From Candidatus Terasakiella magnetica (lineage in GTDB: Bacteria > Pseudomonadota > Alphaproteobacteria > Rhodospirillales > Terasakiellaceae): 57,095 nt of DNA. The stretch's first letter is position 1. Each line of letters begins with the position of its first letter. This document shows, in pieces, positions 17,011 to 26,143 of this stretch. The notes under the pieces were generated by a model, which saw nothing but the letters and a program-made list of their open reading frames with translations, was not told the DNA's origin and made no database searches. The stretch covers positions 1-57,095 of the forward strand of contig NZ_FLYE01000044.1 in NCBI RefSeq assembly GCF_900093605.1, in the 5' to 3' direction. A program made the translations under genes and the position numbers.

Positions 17011-18395
17011 TGAGTGAGCAAATTGACTTAATTGAATCCATTGCAGAACTGGAACATCTCAGGCAGCGCGAAAGCCAGAAGGTTCAGGAAAAGGATGCGC
17101 AGCTTCAAGCGGTGTCAAAGCTGCTTGAGCTGTTTAATGAGGATGAAGGCCAAGTCAATGCGATCCTTGAGGCGATTTTAAGTATTTTTGAAGCCAATGT
17201 GGTTTCACTTTATCAAGAACATAGTGATAAAGGTGTCACGGTTCGATCAACGCAAGCTGAGTTTAATGAAGAGACTTTCCAGCCCTGTGAAGAGTGTGCC
17301 ATTTATCGAAAAGCCAGAAGCGGGCGCTGTGTCAATATACCGGATATAACGAAATTTTCATGTGAACAAAGTGAACATTGTAAATTACTTCATTCCAAAG
17401 AAGGGGCGTTGTTGATTTCGGGTATCACCACTCAAGATGTGCAATACAGCCTGTTTGTTGAACGTGAACAAGGCCGTGTCTTTAGCCGCTCAGAGCTGGG
17501 TATGTTTCAAAGTTTAATCCCCATCTTAAAACAAGCGATTTCAATATCGGCTGTGCGTCATGAGAAAAATTATCTTCTGCAAGAACTTAGAAATGCACAA
17601 AAACTGGAAGCCGTTGGGCATCTGGCAGGTGGCATTGCCCATGAGATCAATACACCCTCGCAATATATCGGGGATAATCTACATTTTATAAAAGAAGGTG
17701 AGGAAGACTTGCGCAAAGTTCTTGATCAAGTTCAGGAACTCCGCACCGCTTGCGTTCAGCAAGGCGTTTGCCAAGAAGAGGCGCAGAAGCTGAGCGATGT
17801 GATCGAAGATGTTGATCTGGAATTCTTGATGGAAGAGTTACCCTTGGCTATTTCTCAGTCAATTTCCGGCATTCAGCAAATTTCAAAAATTGTCTTGGCG
17901 ATGAAGGAATTTTCTCATCCCGGCATCAAAGATAAAGCGCCTTTGGACATTAATCGTTCTTTAGAGACAACTTTGACGGTCTCGCGAAATGAGTGGAAGA
18001 ATGTTGCACAGGTTGAAACTGATTTTGACGAAACTATTGGTTCGGTGAGCTGTCTGGCGGCTGAGATTAATCAGGTTTTCCTTAATCTGATTGTCAATGC
18101 GGTCCATGCGATTGAAGATGCAGACATGCAGGAGCGTGGCAAGATCAGCTTAAGTACAAAACGTTGTGAAGACCATATTGAGATCAGGTTTAAAGACAAT
18201 GGTAGTGGGATTGCCCCGCGCCACCAAAACCATATTTTTACCCCCTTTTACACGACTAAAGATGTCGGGCGCGGCACGGGCCAGGGCCTGCCCATGGCAC
18301 GCGATATTGTGGTGAATAAGCATAATGGAAGTCTGACTTTTGATACAGAGTTAGGCGTGGGTACAACTTTTATTATTCAATTACCAATAATCTAG
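17010..18395 (+). CDS. Soluble GAF histidine kinase with a five-cysteine sensor region
   Basis: 461-residue cytoplasmic kinase without membrane segments. Coiled coil (1-40), GAF-like domain (about 42-185), HisKA with H211 in GGIAHEINTPSQYIGDN, a helical insert, and HATPase ending GRGTGQGLPMA. The catalytic half is nearly parallel to the membrane kinase at 13971, including EFSHPG and ETTLTVS...NEWKN, so one arose by duplication. The GAF region carries C93, C96, C107, C118 and C124, a spacing able to hold a metal or Fe-S centre or act as a thiol switch. The start is the ATG in TAATG overlapping the FIST stop; an upstream in-frame ATG at 16995 lies inside FIST and is less likely. Confidence 0.93.
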   Translation: MSEQIDLIESIAELEHLRQRESQKVQEKDAQLQAVSKLLELFNEDEGQVNAILEAILSIFEANVVSLYQEHSDKGVTVRSTQAEFNEETFQPCEECAIYRKARSGRCVNIPDITKFSCEQSEHCKLLHSKEGALLISGITTQDVQYSLFVEREQGRVFSRSELGMFQSLIPILKQAISISAVRHEKNYLLQELRNAQKLEAVGHLAGGIAHEINTPSQYIGDNLHFIKEGEEDLRKVLDQVQELRTACVQQGVCQEEAQKLSDVIEDVDLEFLMEELPLAISQSISGIQQISKIVLAMKEFSHPGIKDKAPLDINRSLETTLTVSRNEWKNVAQVETDFDETIGSVSCLAAEINQVFLNLIVNAVHAIEDADMQERGKISLSTKRCEDHIEIRFKDNGSGIAPRHQNHIFTPFYTTKDVGRGTGQGLPMARDIVVNKHNGSLTFDTELGVGTTFIIQLPII

Positions 18396-18407
18396 ACATT
18401 ATCTTTG

Positions 18408-18423
18408 TTTGTTCCCATTTGGG
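18408..18423. promoter_or_regulatory. Candidate operator TTTGTTCCCATTTGGG, copy 2
   Basis: Identical in 16 of 16 bases to the element at 12690-12705. It lies in the 90-base gap between the GAF kinase and the REC-HDOD gene, 62 bases before the latter's ATG. The inverted-repeat arm on the right is shorter here (TGGGGG instead of TGGGAA). This suggests that the REC-HDOD gene has its own promoter under the same control as the LivJ-like gene. Confidence 0.6.
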
Positions 18424-18485
18424 GGTATACAACCGCCCCATCAATGTGGAATCCTGTTCATACAATAAGATAAAAAAGGATCGCT

Positions 18486-19697
18486 ATGGATAAGAAGCCG
18501 CATATTCTGTTTGTTGATGATGAGAGCAATATTCTTATGGGTTTGCGTCGTGGTTTACACGGTAAACGTAAACTCTGGAAGATGAGCTTTGCTGAAGGTG
18601 GGCATGAAGCACTTGAGTTGGTGCGCAATGACCATATCGATGTAATTGTCACAGATATGCGCATGCCCATCATGGATGGCGCACAGCTTTTAGAAGAAGT
18701 GCGCGAGCTCTCGCCAGATACGGCCCGTGTAGTGTTATCTGGCTATTCCAAGGATGAAGCGATTTTGCGTGTGGTTGGAGCGGCGCATCAATATTTGGCA
18801 AAGCCCTGTAATTTTGAGCTGCTTGAAGCAACACTTGAGCGCCTCATAACCTTTAGGGCCAATCTGGACAAATATGAAGTGCGTGAAAAAATTACGCAGA
18901 TGAAATCTTTGCCAAGCCTGCCTGATGTGTATCAGGAACTGATGGTGGAATTGCAGAATGATTTCTCGACCAATAAGTCGATTGCAGCCGTCATGGAAAA
19001 AGACTTGGGTATGAAGGCTCAAGTATTGAAGATCTGTAATTCTGCCTTTTTCGGGTTGCCCCAACAGGTCAATGATCTGCCATCTGCGATTAGCCTTTTA
19101 GGAATGGATACATTGCGCAGCATGTCGTTGCTCAGTGGTGTCTTCTCTTCTTATAAAGGCAGTGCACAAGAATTGGCTGTTATGCAAAAAATCTGTGATG
19201 ACAGTCTGGAAATTTCATTGGTCGCGCAAAAACTATCTAAGCTTCTGTACAATAAGTCCGAGTTGGGTGAACTGGTTTCTTGTGCAGGGACGTTATCGCA
19301 TGTGGGCTCACTTGTTATTGCCATTTCTTGGCCGCAAGAATTTAAACAGGTGATGCAGCTTTCACAAAAGCAGGACAAGCCGATTGAAAAGATTGAGCAA
19401 GGCTTGATCGGTGTGGACCATGCATGGATCGGGGCCTACTTTCTCGGCCTGTGGGGCTTTTCATTTAATGTATGTGAGGCTGTGGCATATCAACACCAAC
19501 CGGGGAACTGCCCTGATGTTCCCCAACCTGTGTTGACAGTGGTGTACCTTGCACATGAATTGATCCGTTTTTCTAAAGAAGATAATTCGAACTTTGAGAT
19601 GTTTCTAGATACATTGGATCAGGAGTTTCTCAATAAACAACATATTGATATTGCAGACGTTGATTGGGCTGGGGTTTTGAAGGTTAAGGCTGCTTGA
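18486..19697 (+). CDS. Response regulator with REC and HDOD domains
   Basis: 403-residue protein. The receiver has VDDES at 10-14, phospho-acceptor D57 (VTDMRMP) and a Lys in LAKPC. The output is an HDOD domain (about 140-340; LPSLPDVYQEL, LKICNSAFFGLP, AISLLGMDTLRS), a metal-lacking relative of HD phosphohydrolases that works through protein contacts in signalling. AAGGATCGCT precedes the ATG. It is followed after 11 bases by a second receiver protein in the same orientation. It is a plausible acceptor for one of the two kinases upstream, or for the H-NOX kinase downstream. Confidence 0.92.
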   Translation: MDKKPHILFVDDESNILMGLRRGLHGKRKLWKMSFAEGGHEALELVRNDHIDVIVTDMRMPIMDGAQLLEEVRELSPDTARVVLSGYSKDEAILRVVGAAHQYLAKPCNFELLEATLERLITFRANLDKYEVREKITQMKSLPSLPDVYQELMVELQNDFSTNKSIAAVMEKDLGMKAQVLKICNSAFFGLPQQVNDLPSAISLLGMDTLRSMSLLSGVFSSYKGSAQELAVMQKICDDSLEISLVAQKLSKLLYNKSELGELVSCAGTLSHVGSLVIAISWPQEFKQVMQLSQKQDKPIEKIEQGLIGVDHAWIGAYFLGLWGFSFNVCEAVAYQHQPGNCPDVPQPVLTVVYLAHELIRFSKEDNSNFEMFLDTLDQEFLNKQHIDIADVDWAGVLKVKAA

Positions 19698-19708
19698 GGA
19701 GGTGAATA

Positions 19709-20881
19709 ATGACTTATAAACTCATGATCATTGATGATGATGCAAATCTATTAAGCGGTTTGAAACGCCAATACCACAAGCGTTTTGATTTACTCACAGC
19801 AGAAAGTGGGGCTCAAGCCCTTGAGCTGTTGAAAGAACATCGTGATGTAGGCGTGGTGGTCACCGATATGCGCATGCCTGAAATGGATGGGCTGGAAACG
19901 CTCAAACATATTCGTGAAATTTCTCCTGATGTGGTGCGCATTATGCTAACGGGTAATGCAGATCAGCAAACAGCCATTGATGCGGTGAATGAAGGGGAGA
20001 TTTTTCGGTTTTACAACAAGCCTTGCGATGCAGATGTTCTGGCAAAAGGGATTGATGCAGGTTTTCGTCAATATCGCTTAGTCATTGCAGAAAAAGAACT
20101 CCTTGAACAAACCCTGTCGGGCACAGTTAAAGTGTTGGTGGACCTTTTGGCATTTTCCAACCCACAGGCTTTTGGACGTTCTACGCATATTAAGGAATGG
20201 TGTGATGTGCTCGCCCCTAAATTGGGGATTGAACATCAATGGGTTTTACGGCTTTCAGCCATGCTCCTGCCCCTGTGTGACTTGATCTTGCCGCCTGAAA
20301 TGGTGAGTAAAATGAAATCCGGTGATATCTTAAGTGATAGTGAGAATGAGATATTACAAAATGGGGCTGCTACCGTTCATGACATGATCATGCAAATCCC
20401 TCGTCTTGAAAAAGTTGCAGAAATCATTGCACAGGTGAGAAAACCACTCAAAATCAAAGACCCTGAAGAAATTGCAAAATTGCCGATTGAGGCACGTTTG
20501 TTACATATCCTTGAAGACCTGTCTTGGGTGACGACTGAATTAAGCCTTGGCCCTGATGCTTTTGATAAGCTGATTATCAATCTTGATACGTATGATAATT
20601 CTTTGTATGCCGTGGCGCGTTCAACCTTGTTAAATAAAATCTTCTCTCTAGAAGAACATTATGAAGCTTTGAGCATTCCTGTGATGCAACTAACATCGCG
20701 CCAGATTTTGTTGCAAGATATTAACACCGATGATGGGCGTAAGCTGCTTTCAAAAGGGGCGGTTTTATCAACAATGCAGATTGAAAAGCTGAAACTGATT
20801 GCCATGCAGCAACAGGTCTCAGGCTCTATTCATGTGGCTCAATTGAAAAAATATGCCCCTTCAATGCGCAAGTTGGTTTAG
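19709..20881 (+). CDS. Receiver protein with a degenerate HD-type output domain (HnoD-like arrangement)
   Basis: 390-residue response regulator. The receiver has IIDDDA (7-12), D53 (VTDMRMP) and RFYNKPC. After a short linker helix, residues about 125-310 follow the layout of the RpfG HD region, but the catalytic pair is lost: where active enzymes read a hydrophobic run ending in HDIG, this one reads AMLLPLCDLILPPEM. No HHExxxGxGYP occurs later. It is therefore not expected to cleave c-di-GMP. In Shewanella NO signalling, HnoD is a receiver with a degenerate HD-GYP domain that controls a partner phosphodiesterase. The position immediately upstream of the H-NOX gene suggests a similar job (inference). 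Confidence 0.85.
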   Translation: MTYKLMIIDDDANLLSGLKRQYHKRFDLLTAESGAQALELLKEHRDVGVVVTDMRMPEMDGLETLKHIREISPDVVRIMLTGNADQQTAIDAVNEGEIFRFYNKPCDADVLAKGIDAGFRQYRLVIAEKELLEQTLSGTVKVLVDLLAFSNPQAFGRSTHIKEWCDVLAPKLGIEHQWVLRLSAMLLPLCDLILPPEMVSKMKSGDILSDSENEILQNGAATVHDMIMQIPRLEKVAEIIAQVRKPLKIKDPEEIAKLPIEARLLHILEDLSWVTTELSLGPDAFDKLIINLDTYDNSLYAVARSTLLNKIFSLEEHYEALSIPVMQLTSRQILLQDINTDDGRKLLSKGAVLSTMQIEKLKLIAMQQQVSGSIHVAQLKKYAPSMRKLV

Positions 20882-20927
20882 TTTTAAACCGCTCTTTCGT
20901 GAGAAATGCCCTAAAAAGGTAGAATAT

Positions 20928-21009
20928 AGCGTTAATACGTATATTTATTTTCTTTTCTAAAATTTTTTTTAAATTAGAATAAACACTAGATATATATTGT
21001 ATTAACGCT
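20928..21009. promoter_or_regulatory. 11-bp inverted repeat flanking the AT-rich H-NOX promoter region
   Basis: AGCGTTAATAC (20928-20938) and GTATTAACGCT (20999-21009) are perfectly complementary, separated by 60 AT-rich bases, and end 19 bases before the H-NOX start codon. The left copy runs into the palindrome ATACGTAT. Paired distant half-sites of this kind suit a repressor that loops or brackets a promoter. The regulator is unknown. Confidence 0.5.
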
Positions 21010-21028
21010 CTGTCTATAGAGGTGGCTC

Positions 21029-21580
21029 ATGCTTGGCATTGTTTTTTCAGAATTCACAGAGATGGTTGAAGAAGTATTTTCTGCCGACATGGTGGATGAT
21101 ATTCTTGATGATTGTGATCTTGAAAGCGGCGGGGCCTATACGGCCGTTGGGGCATACAGCCACCATGAGATCATTGCGCTGGTTGTCGCCTTAAGTAAGC
21201 GCACGGGTATGGAGGTCGATGATTTGGTCAAGGCCTTTGGCAAGCATCTCGCGACAGTCTTTAGTGAGCGCTACCCGGTCTTCTTCACAAGCGTGGATAA
21301 CTCGTTTGATTTCTTTAAATCCGTTGATGGACATATCCATAAAGAGGTTCTCAAACTTTATCCCAACGCCACATTGCCAAAGTTCACCTATGAGGAACCA
21401 GATGAAAACACATTGGTGATGCATTATTCATCAGTGCGCCCCTTTAGTGTTTTGGCAAAAGGTTTAATCGAAGGCACATTGGATTATTTCGGCGAAGAGG
21501 CTTCAGTTGACTGTGTAAATCATTCAACAGAAGATGAAAATAAAGTTGAGTTCACCATTCGCAGAACAAGTGCTGCCTAA
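21029..21580 (+). CDS. H-NOX haem nitric oxide / oxygen sensor
   Basis: 183-residue H-NOX (HNOB) domain protein, a cytoplasmic haem sensor of NO or O2. The proximal haem ligand is H104 in the typical [10 protein letters not shown] stretch, and the propionate-binding YxSxR motif is Y133-S135-R137. The tail [11 protein letters not shown] (145-155) is also diagnostic. The start ATG has GAGGTGG upstream. The stop overlaps the ATG of the hybrid kinase at 21580 (TAATG), the standard H-NOX/kinase arrangement, in which the haem state controls kinase autophosphorylation. NO selectivity versus O2 binding depends on a distal Tyr that I could not assign with confidence. Confidence 0.95.
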   Translation: MLGIVFSEFTEMVEEVFSADMVDDILDDCDLESGGAYTAVGAYSHHEIIALVVALSKRTGMEVDDLVKAFGKHLATVFSERYPVFFTSVDNSFDFFKSVDGHIHKEVLKLYPNATLPKFTYEEPDENTLVMHYSSVRPFSVLAKGLIEGTLDYFGEEASVDCVNHSTEDENKVEFTIRRTSAA

Positions 21581-23664
21581 TGGACGAGCAGACCTATAAA
21601 AAACGAATTGACCGAGAAAAAAAGGCACGCAAGGAAGCCGAGAGGCTTTTGGAAGTCAAAAGTGCTGAGCTTTATGAAGCCAATCAGAAGCTAAAACATT
21701 CCCATGATGAGTTAGAAGTTCTTGTTGAAAAGCGCACTCAGGCTTTGAGTGAAGCCTTAGAGCAAGCCAAAGAGGCCAATAAAGCAAAATCAGAATTCCT
21801 TGCCACCATGAGCCATGAAATCCGCACGCCCATGAACGGTGTGATCGGCATGACAGGCCTGTTGATGGATACAGATCTGGATGATGAACAGGTTCATTAC
21901 GCCCAGACCATTTCACAATCGGGCGAAGCCTTACTTCGTATCATTAATGATATTTTGGATTATACAAAAATTGAAGTCGGTAAGCTGGAGCTGGAAGAAT
22001 CAGATTTTAATCTGGTTCAAGTCTGTGAAAGCGTGGTTGACCTTATGGCCTCAAAGGCGCTGGACAAGCAACTTGAATTTGGCTCAATCATCTCACCAGA
22101 TTTAAATGGTACTTACCGATCAGACTCCGGGCGTATTCGCCAAGTGCTTTTAAACCTGATTAACAATGCCATTAAATTTACCGCAACAGGTTCAGTCGCC
22201 TTGCGTGTGCATGGGGTTGAGGGTGGAATCGCCTTTGAAATTGAAGATACGGGTATTGGTATCAGTAAAGAAGATGGCGATAAACTGTTTGAACGTTTCA
22301 CTCAAGTTGATGCTTCCACCACGCGTAAATATGGCGGGACGGGACTTGGCCTTGCCATCTCGCAACTCATCGTCAATGCCCTTGGTGGTGATGTAAAAGT
22401 CGATAGTGAGCTGAGCAAGGGCAGTAAGTTCTGGTTTGTCTTACCCCTTGAGCGCATCAATGATGATGTTGAGCCGATTACGAGCAAGGATGAGGCCGCG
22501 CTTCAAGGTAAACGCGCACTTATCATTGATGATAATCCGGTTAATCAGGAAATCTTCGATGTAAACCTCACCAGTTGGGGCTTTCAAAATACCATTGTCG
22601 ATGCGGTGGAAGAAGGGCTGGAACTCATCTCAAAAGATGATTTTGATGTGGTGGTTCTGGACTTTAATCTCCCGCAATATGATGGGGCGCATTTCCTTTC
22701 AAAATACCGCCAGTTACCGATTGATGAACAAGTCCCTGTGATCTTGACGTCTTCTTCGCCTCATGTGGGTGAAAAGCTGGATTATGATGCGTTTGTTGCA
22801 AAACCTATACGCCAGCAGGTTCTCAAAAATGTGCTGATTTCATGTCTCTTCCCCAAAGCTCCCGTCAGTATGAAATCTGTTGAAAAGTCTGAACAGAGTA
22901 AAGAAGCACAAACCAATGTGCGTTTGCGTATTTTGGTGGCTGAGGATAATCAGGTGAACCAGATGGTGGCAAAAGGCAATATTGAAAAGCTTGGCCATTA
23001 TGTGGATATTGCGGGCAATGGTTTTGAAGCCATTGATGCGGTCTCACGCCTGCCTTATGACCTTGTGTTTATGGATGTGCAGATGCCGGAATGTGATGGC
23101 TATCAGGCCACCCGTGAAATCCGTGCTCAGAACGCCAATTATGCCAATATCCCCATCGTTGCCATGACGGCAAATGCCATGGCGGGGGACCGTGAAAAAT
23201 GTATTTTGGCAGGTATGAATGATTTTCTGTCCAAACCTGTCAGCCGTGAAAAAATCGCCCAATGTATTTTTAAGACTTTAGGGATAGATGAGAATGTTCA
23301 TCCAGAAAGCGACGTGAGTGCGCAAGATAATGTGGACCTAGATATCTGGGATGAAGACATTGTTCAGACTATGATCAATGACCTTGATCTTGATGGCTAC
23401 AAAATGCTGCTTGGTGCATTTTTAGAGAACAGTATCTTACGCGTAGAAAACCTTCATAAAGCGTGGCAGAACAAAGAACATGCCTTGATTAAGCGCGAAG
23501 CCCATAGCCTGAAAGGCGCTGCGGCTTCTATGGGGGCAAAGGCCGTTCGTGACATAGCGCGCGAGATGGAAAATGAACAGATGTCAGCCAGTTTTGAGCC
23601 TGCTGATCTTTCCCGTGCTTTTGACGTGTTTGATAAAGCTGCCCGCAAGCGCTTTCTCTCATAG
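21580..23664 (+). CDS. H-NOX-associated hybrid histidine kinase (HisKA, HATPase, REC, REC, HPt)
   Basis: 694-residue soluble kinase with no membrane segment, as expected for a partner of a cytoplasmic H-NOX. Coiled coil 1-65, HisKA with H79 ([11 protein letters not shown]), HATPase (to about 290) with DTGIG and [10 protein letters not shown], first receiver about 311-425 with D361, second receiver about 449-565 with D499 ([11 protein letters not shown]), and HPt about 590-690 with H642 in HSLKGAAAS. Both receivers keep their acidic pockets and phospho-Asp. The terminal HPt must pass phosphate to a separate receiver; the two receiver proteins just upstream (18486 and 19709) are the nearest candidates. 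Translationally coupled to the H-NOX gene. Confidence 0.95.
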   Translation: MDEQTYKKRIDREKKARKEAERLLEVKSAELYEANQKLKHSHDELEVLVEKRTQALSEALEQAKEANKAKSEFLATMSHEIRTPMNGVIGMTGLLMDTDLDDEQVHYAQTISQSGEALLRIINDILDYTKIEVGKLELEESDFNLVQVCESVVDLMASKALDKQLEFGSIISPDLNGTYRSDSGRIRQVLLNLINNAIKFTATGSVALRVHGVEGGIAFEIEDTGIGISKEDGDKLFERFTQVDASTTRKYGGTGLGLAISQLIVNALGGDVKVDSELSKGSKFWFVLPLERINDDVEPITSKDEAALQGKRALIIDDNPVNQEIFDVNLTSWGFQNTIVDAVEEGLELISKDDFDVVVLDFNLPQYDGAHFLSKYRQLPIDEQVPVILTSSSPHVGEKLDYDAFVAKPIRQQVLKNVLISCLFPKAPVSMKSVEKSEQSKEAQTNVRLRILVAEDNQVNQMVAKGNIEKLGHYVDIAGNGFEAIDAVSRLPYDLVFMDVQMPECDGYQATREIRAQNANYANIPIVAMTANAMAGDREKCILAGMNDFLSKPVSREKIAQCIFKTLGIDENVHPESDVSAQDNVDLDIWDEDIVQTMINDLDLDGYKMLLGAFLENSILRVENLHKAWQNKEHALIKREAHSLKGAAASMGAKAVRDIAREMENEQMSASFEPADLSRAFDVFDKAARKRFLS

Positions 23665-23668
23665 CTCG

Positions 23669-23714
23669 AAAAAAAAGGCGCTCACCATAACGGTCAGCGC
23701 CTTTTCTTTTTTTT
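23669..23714. terminator. Bidirectional intrinsic terminator between the H-NOX kinase and pheT
   Basis: A 10-bp perfect stem, AAAAGGCGCT (23673-23682) with AGCGCCTTTT (23696-23705), has a T-run on the plus-strand side (to 23714) and an A-run on the other side (from 23669). It can therefore end both the convergent plus-strand signalling transcript and the minus-strand pheT transcript. Confidence 0.9.
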
Positions 23715-23731
23715 CGGTCGGTTAAGCCGGC

Positions 23732-26143
23732 TTAGCCGCGCAGCTCACCGCCTGTGTTTTTCGCAACATTTGCCACGACCTTATCACAAACCGCTTGGAT
23801 CTGCTCATCGGTCAGGGTTTCTGTTGTGGGTTGAAGTTTAATGGTGATGGCAACTGACTTTTTGCCCTCTTCCATATTTTCACCTTCATACACATCAAAC
23901 ACAGCAGCATCAGTGATCAGTTTCTTATCTGCTGTTTTGGCAGATTGAATGATCTTGGCTGCAGGAATATCACTATCCACCACAAAGGCAAAATCACGAT
24001 CAACCGGCTGGAATTGGGACAAGACCAACAAGGGGCGCAGGGCACCGGTCTTTTTGGCTTTTGGTGCAGGAATAGCATCAAGATAAATCTCAAAACCAAC
24101 CGCAATCCCTTTGTATCCCATCTTTTTAAGCACACCGGGGTGAAGCTCGCCAAAATAGGCCAATGTGTTTTTAGGCCCAAGCTTAAACGCACCAGAGCGA
24201 CCCGGATGGTAATGGGCAGGCGCGCCTTCTGGGTCAACCTGAAGGCTTTCTACCTTCGCACCGGCTGCTTCTAACACAGCCATGGCATCGGCCTTGGCAT
24301 CAAACACATCAACGCGGCGCGGGCTTTCAGCCCAGTTGCGTTGCGCTGTCTGGCCTGTGCGCACACCACAAACTACAATGGGTTGCTGGTCTGCTGTATC
24401 GCCATCAAACTGTGGGCCAACTTCAAACAAACAGCCATTGGGATAGCCATTGTTATTGTTGCGCTGACAGGCTGAAAGCAGGTTAGGCAGCAGTGAGGGA
24501 CGCATGATTTCCAGATCGGTTGAGATCGGGTTTGTCAGGCGCAAGTTCTCATCAGTCCAGCCAAAGAGTTTGGCTTGTTTTTCTGGCAAGAAGGCGTAAG
24601 TCACCGCCTCAGACACACCGCGTGATACAAGGGTGCGTCGCGCCGCATCGCGTTTTTGCTGCATGGGCGTGAGGGCAACGACAGGAAGATTTGTTTCACG
24701 CACGAGTGAAACTTCTTCGATTTTGTCATAGCCATAAACACGGATGACTTCTTCAACAAGACAGGCTTCCATCTCAATGTCAGAACGCCAGCTTGGTGGT
24801 TGTACATCAAAGGTCTCGCCCTTATCAGTCAGCTCACAGCCCAGTGTTTTTAAGATACGGGCCATTTCTTCAACGGGGACATCTACACCGGTTAACTGCT
24901 TAACACGTGCTTTGCGCAAAGTGATGTTTCGTTGCCATTTTGGCTCATCACCGGCAACCACAAGCTTAGAAGCTTCACCGCCACAAATCTCAATGATCAG
25001 GCGAGAGGCCATTTCTGTCATATCAACAACAGCGGCTTCATCCACGCCTCGCTCAAAACGATAGCGCGCATCAGAAATGATATCGAGCTTGCGACCCGTC
25101 ATGGCTGTGCGGATTGGGTCAAACAAGGCACATTCAAGAAAGACATTGACCGTGTCGTCCTGACAGCCAGAGACTTCGCCGCCCATGATACCCGCAAGGG
25201 CATGGGGTGTAGCGTCATCACAGACAACTGTCATATCACCATCAAGGGTGTATTCTTTTTCATCCAGTGCCTTAAGCATTTCGCCTTCTTTGGCAAGACG
25301 CACATGAATATCACCACTAAGTTTATCTGCATCAAATACATGCAGCGGGCGACACAGGCCTTGGGAGAAATAGTTGGTCACATCCACCAATGCAGAGATC
25401 GGGCGCAGGCCAACAGCCAAGAGTTTTTCTTGTAACCATTTTGGTGAAGGACCGTTTTTGACACCACGGATGTAGCGACCGGCAAATTGTGAACAGATCG
25501 CCGGGCCTTCAGCCGGATTATGCAGATTGATCTTAACCGGGCTTTCATAGGTGCCTTCAACCGCATCGGTATTGATGGGTTTCAGGCTCCCAAAACCAGT
25601 TGCGGCAAGATCGCGCGCAATACCGCGCACGCCCGCACAATCACCACGGTTTGGTGTGATGGCAATCTCGATGATTGGATCGGTTAGACCCATGATATCA
25701 ACAGCGCGCGCGCCTACTTCTGTCTCAACTGGTAAATCAACAATACCGTCATGATCTTCAGACAGGAGCATTTCAGCTTCAGACATCATCATGCCAAAGC
25801 TTTCAACACCACGAATTTTGGTTGGCTTGAGCGTAACATCCAAGCCCGGAATGTAAGAACCATCCGTTGCAAAAACACCTTTTAGGCCCTTGCGTGCATT
25901 GGGCGCGCCACAAACCACCTGATAGTCTTTTTCACCATCAAAAACTTTAAGAAGGCGAAGCTTATCAGCATCTGGGTGTTGCTCACACTCAACGATTTCA
26001 GCGATCTTGAAGGTTTCCAGACCTTTAGAACGGTCTTCAACGCCTTCGACCTCAAGGCCGATCATAGAGAGCTTTTCAACAATCTCGTCACAGGATTTAT
26101 CTGTTTCAAGGTGCTCCAAGAGCCAGCTTAATGTGAACTTCAT
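23732..26143 (-). CDS. pheT: Phenylalanyl-tRNA synthetase beta subunit
   Basis: Beta subunit of the heterotetrameric (alpha-beta)2 phenylalanine-tRNA ligase, 803 residues, normal for bacteria. It starts with the PheT-typical [12 protein letters not shown]. The tRNA-binding OB domain (about 40-150) has [14 protein letters not shown]. The B3/B4 editing, B5 and core-like domains follow, and the FDX-ACB anticodon-binding domain closes the protein (about 705-803; [13 protein letters not shown]). The ATG overlaps the pheS stop by 4 bases (ATGA), so the subunits are translated in coupled fashion. Confidence 0.98.
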   Translation of the reverse strand: MKFTLSWLLEHLETDKSCDEIVEKLSMIGLEVEGVEDRSKGLETFKIAEIVECEQHPDADKLRLLKVFDGEKDYQVVCGAPNARKGLKGVFATDGSYIPGLDVTLKPTKIRGVESFGMMMSEAEMLLSEDHDGIVDLPVETEVGARAVDIMGLTDPIIEIAITPNRGDCAGVRGIARDLAATGFGSLKPINTDAVEGTYESPVKINLHNPAEGPAICSQFAGRYIRGVKNGPSPKWLQEKLLAVGLRPISALVDVTNYFSQGLCRPLHVFDADKLSGDIHVRLAKEGEMLKALDEKEYTLDGDMTVVCDDATPHALAGIMGGEVSGCQDDTVNVFLECALFDPIRTAMTGRKLDIISDARYRFERGVDEAAVVDMTEMASRLIIEICGGEASKLVVAGDEPKWQRNITLRKARVKQLTGVDVPVEEMARILKTLGCELTDKGETFDVQPPSWRSDIEMEACLVEEVIRVYGYDKIEEVSLVRETNLPVVALTPMQQKRDAARRTLVSRGVSEAVTYAFLPEKQAKLFGWTDENLRLTNPISTDLEIMRPSLLPNLLSACQRNNNNGYPNGCLFEVGPQFDGDTADQQPIVVCGVRTGQTAQRNWAESPRRVDVFDAKADAMAVLEAAGAKVESLQVDPEGAPAHYHPGRSGAFKLGPKNTLAYFGELHPGVLKKMGYKGIAVGFEIYLDAIPAPKAKKTGALRPLLVLSQFQPVDRDFAFVVDSDIPAAKIIQSAKTADKKLITDAAVFDVYEGENMEEGKKSVAITIKLQPTTETLTDEQIQAVCDKVVANVAKNTGGELRG

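Noticed and set aside
24932-25435. 167-residue plus-strand frame antisense to pheT
   Set aside because: Lies wholly inside pheT, which is conserved over its entire length; no ribosome-binding site or family resemblance.
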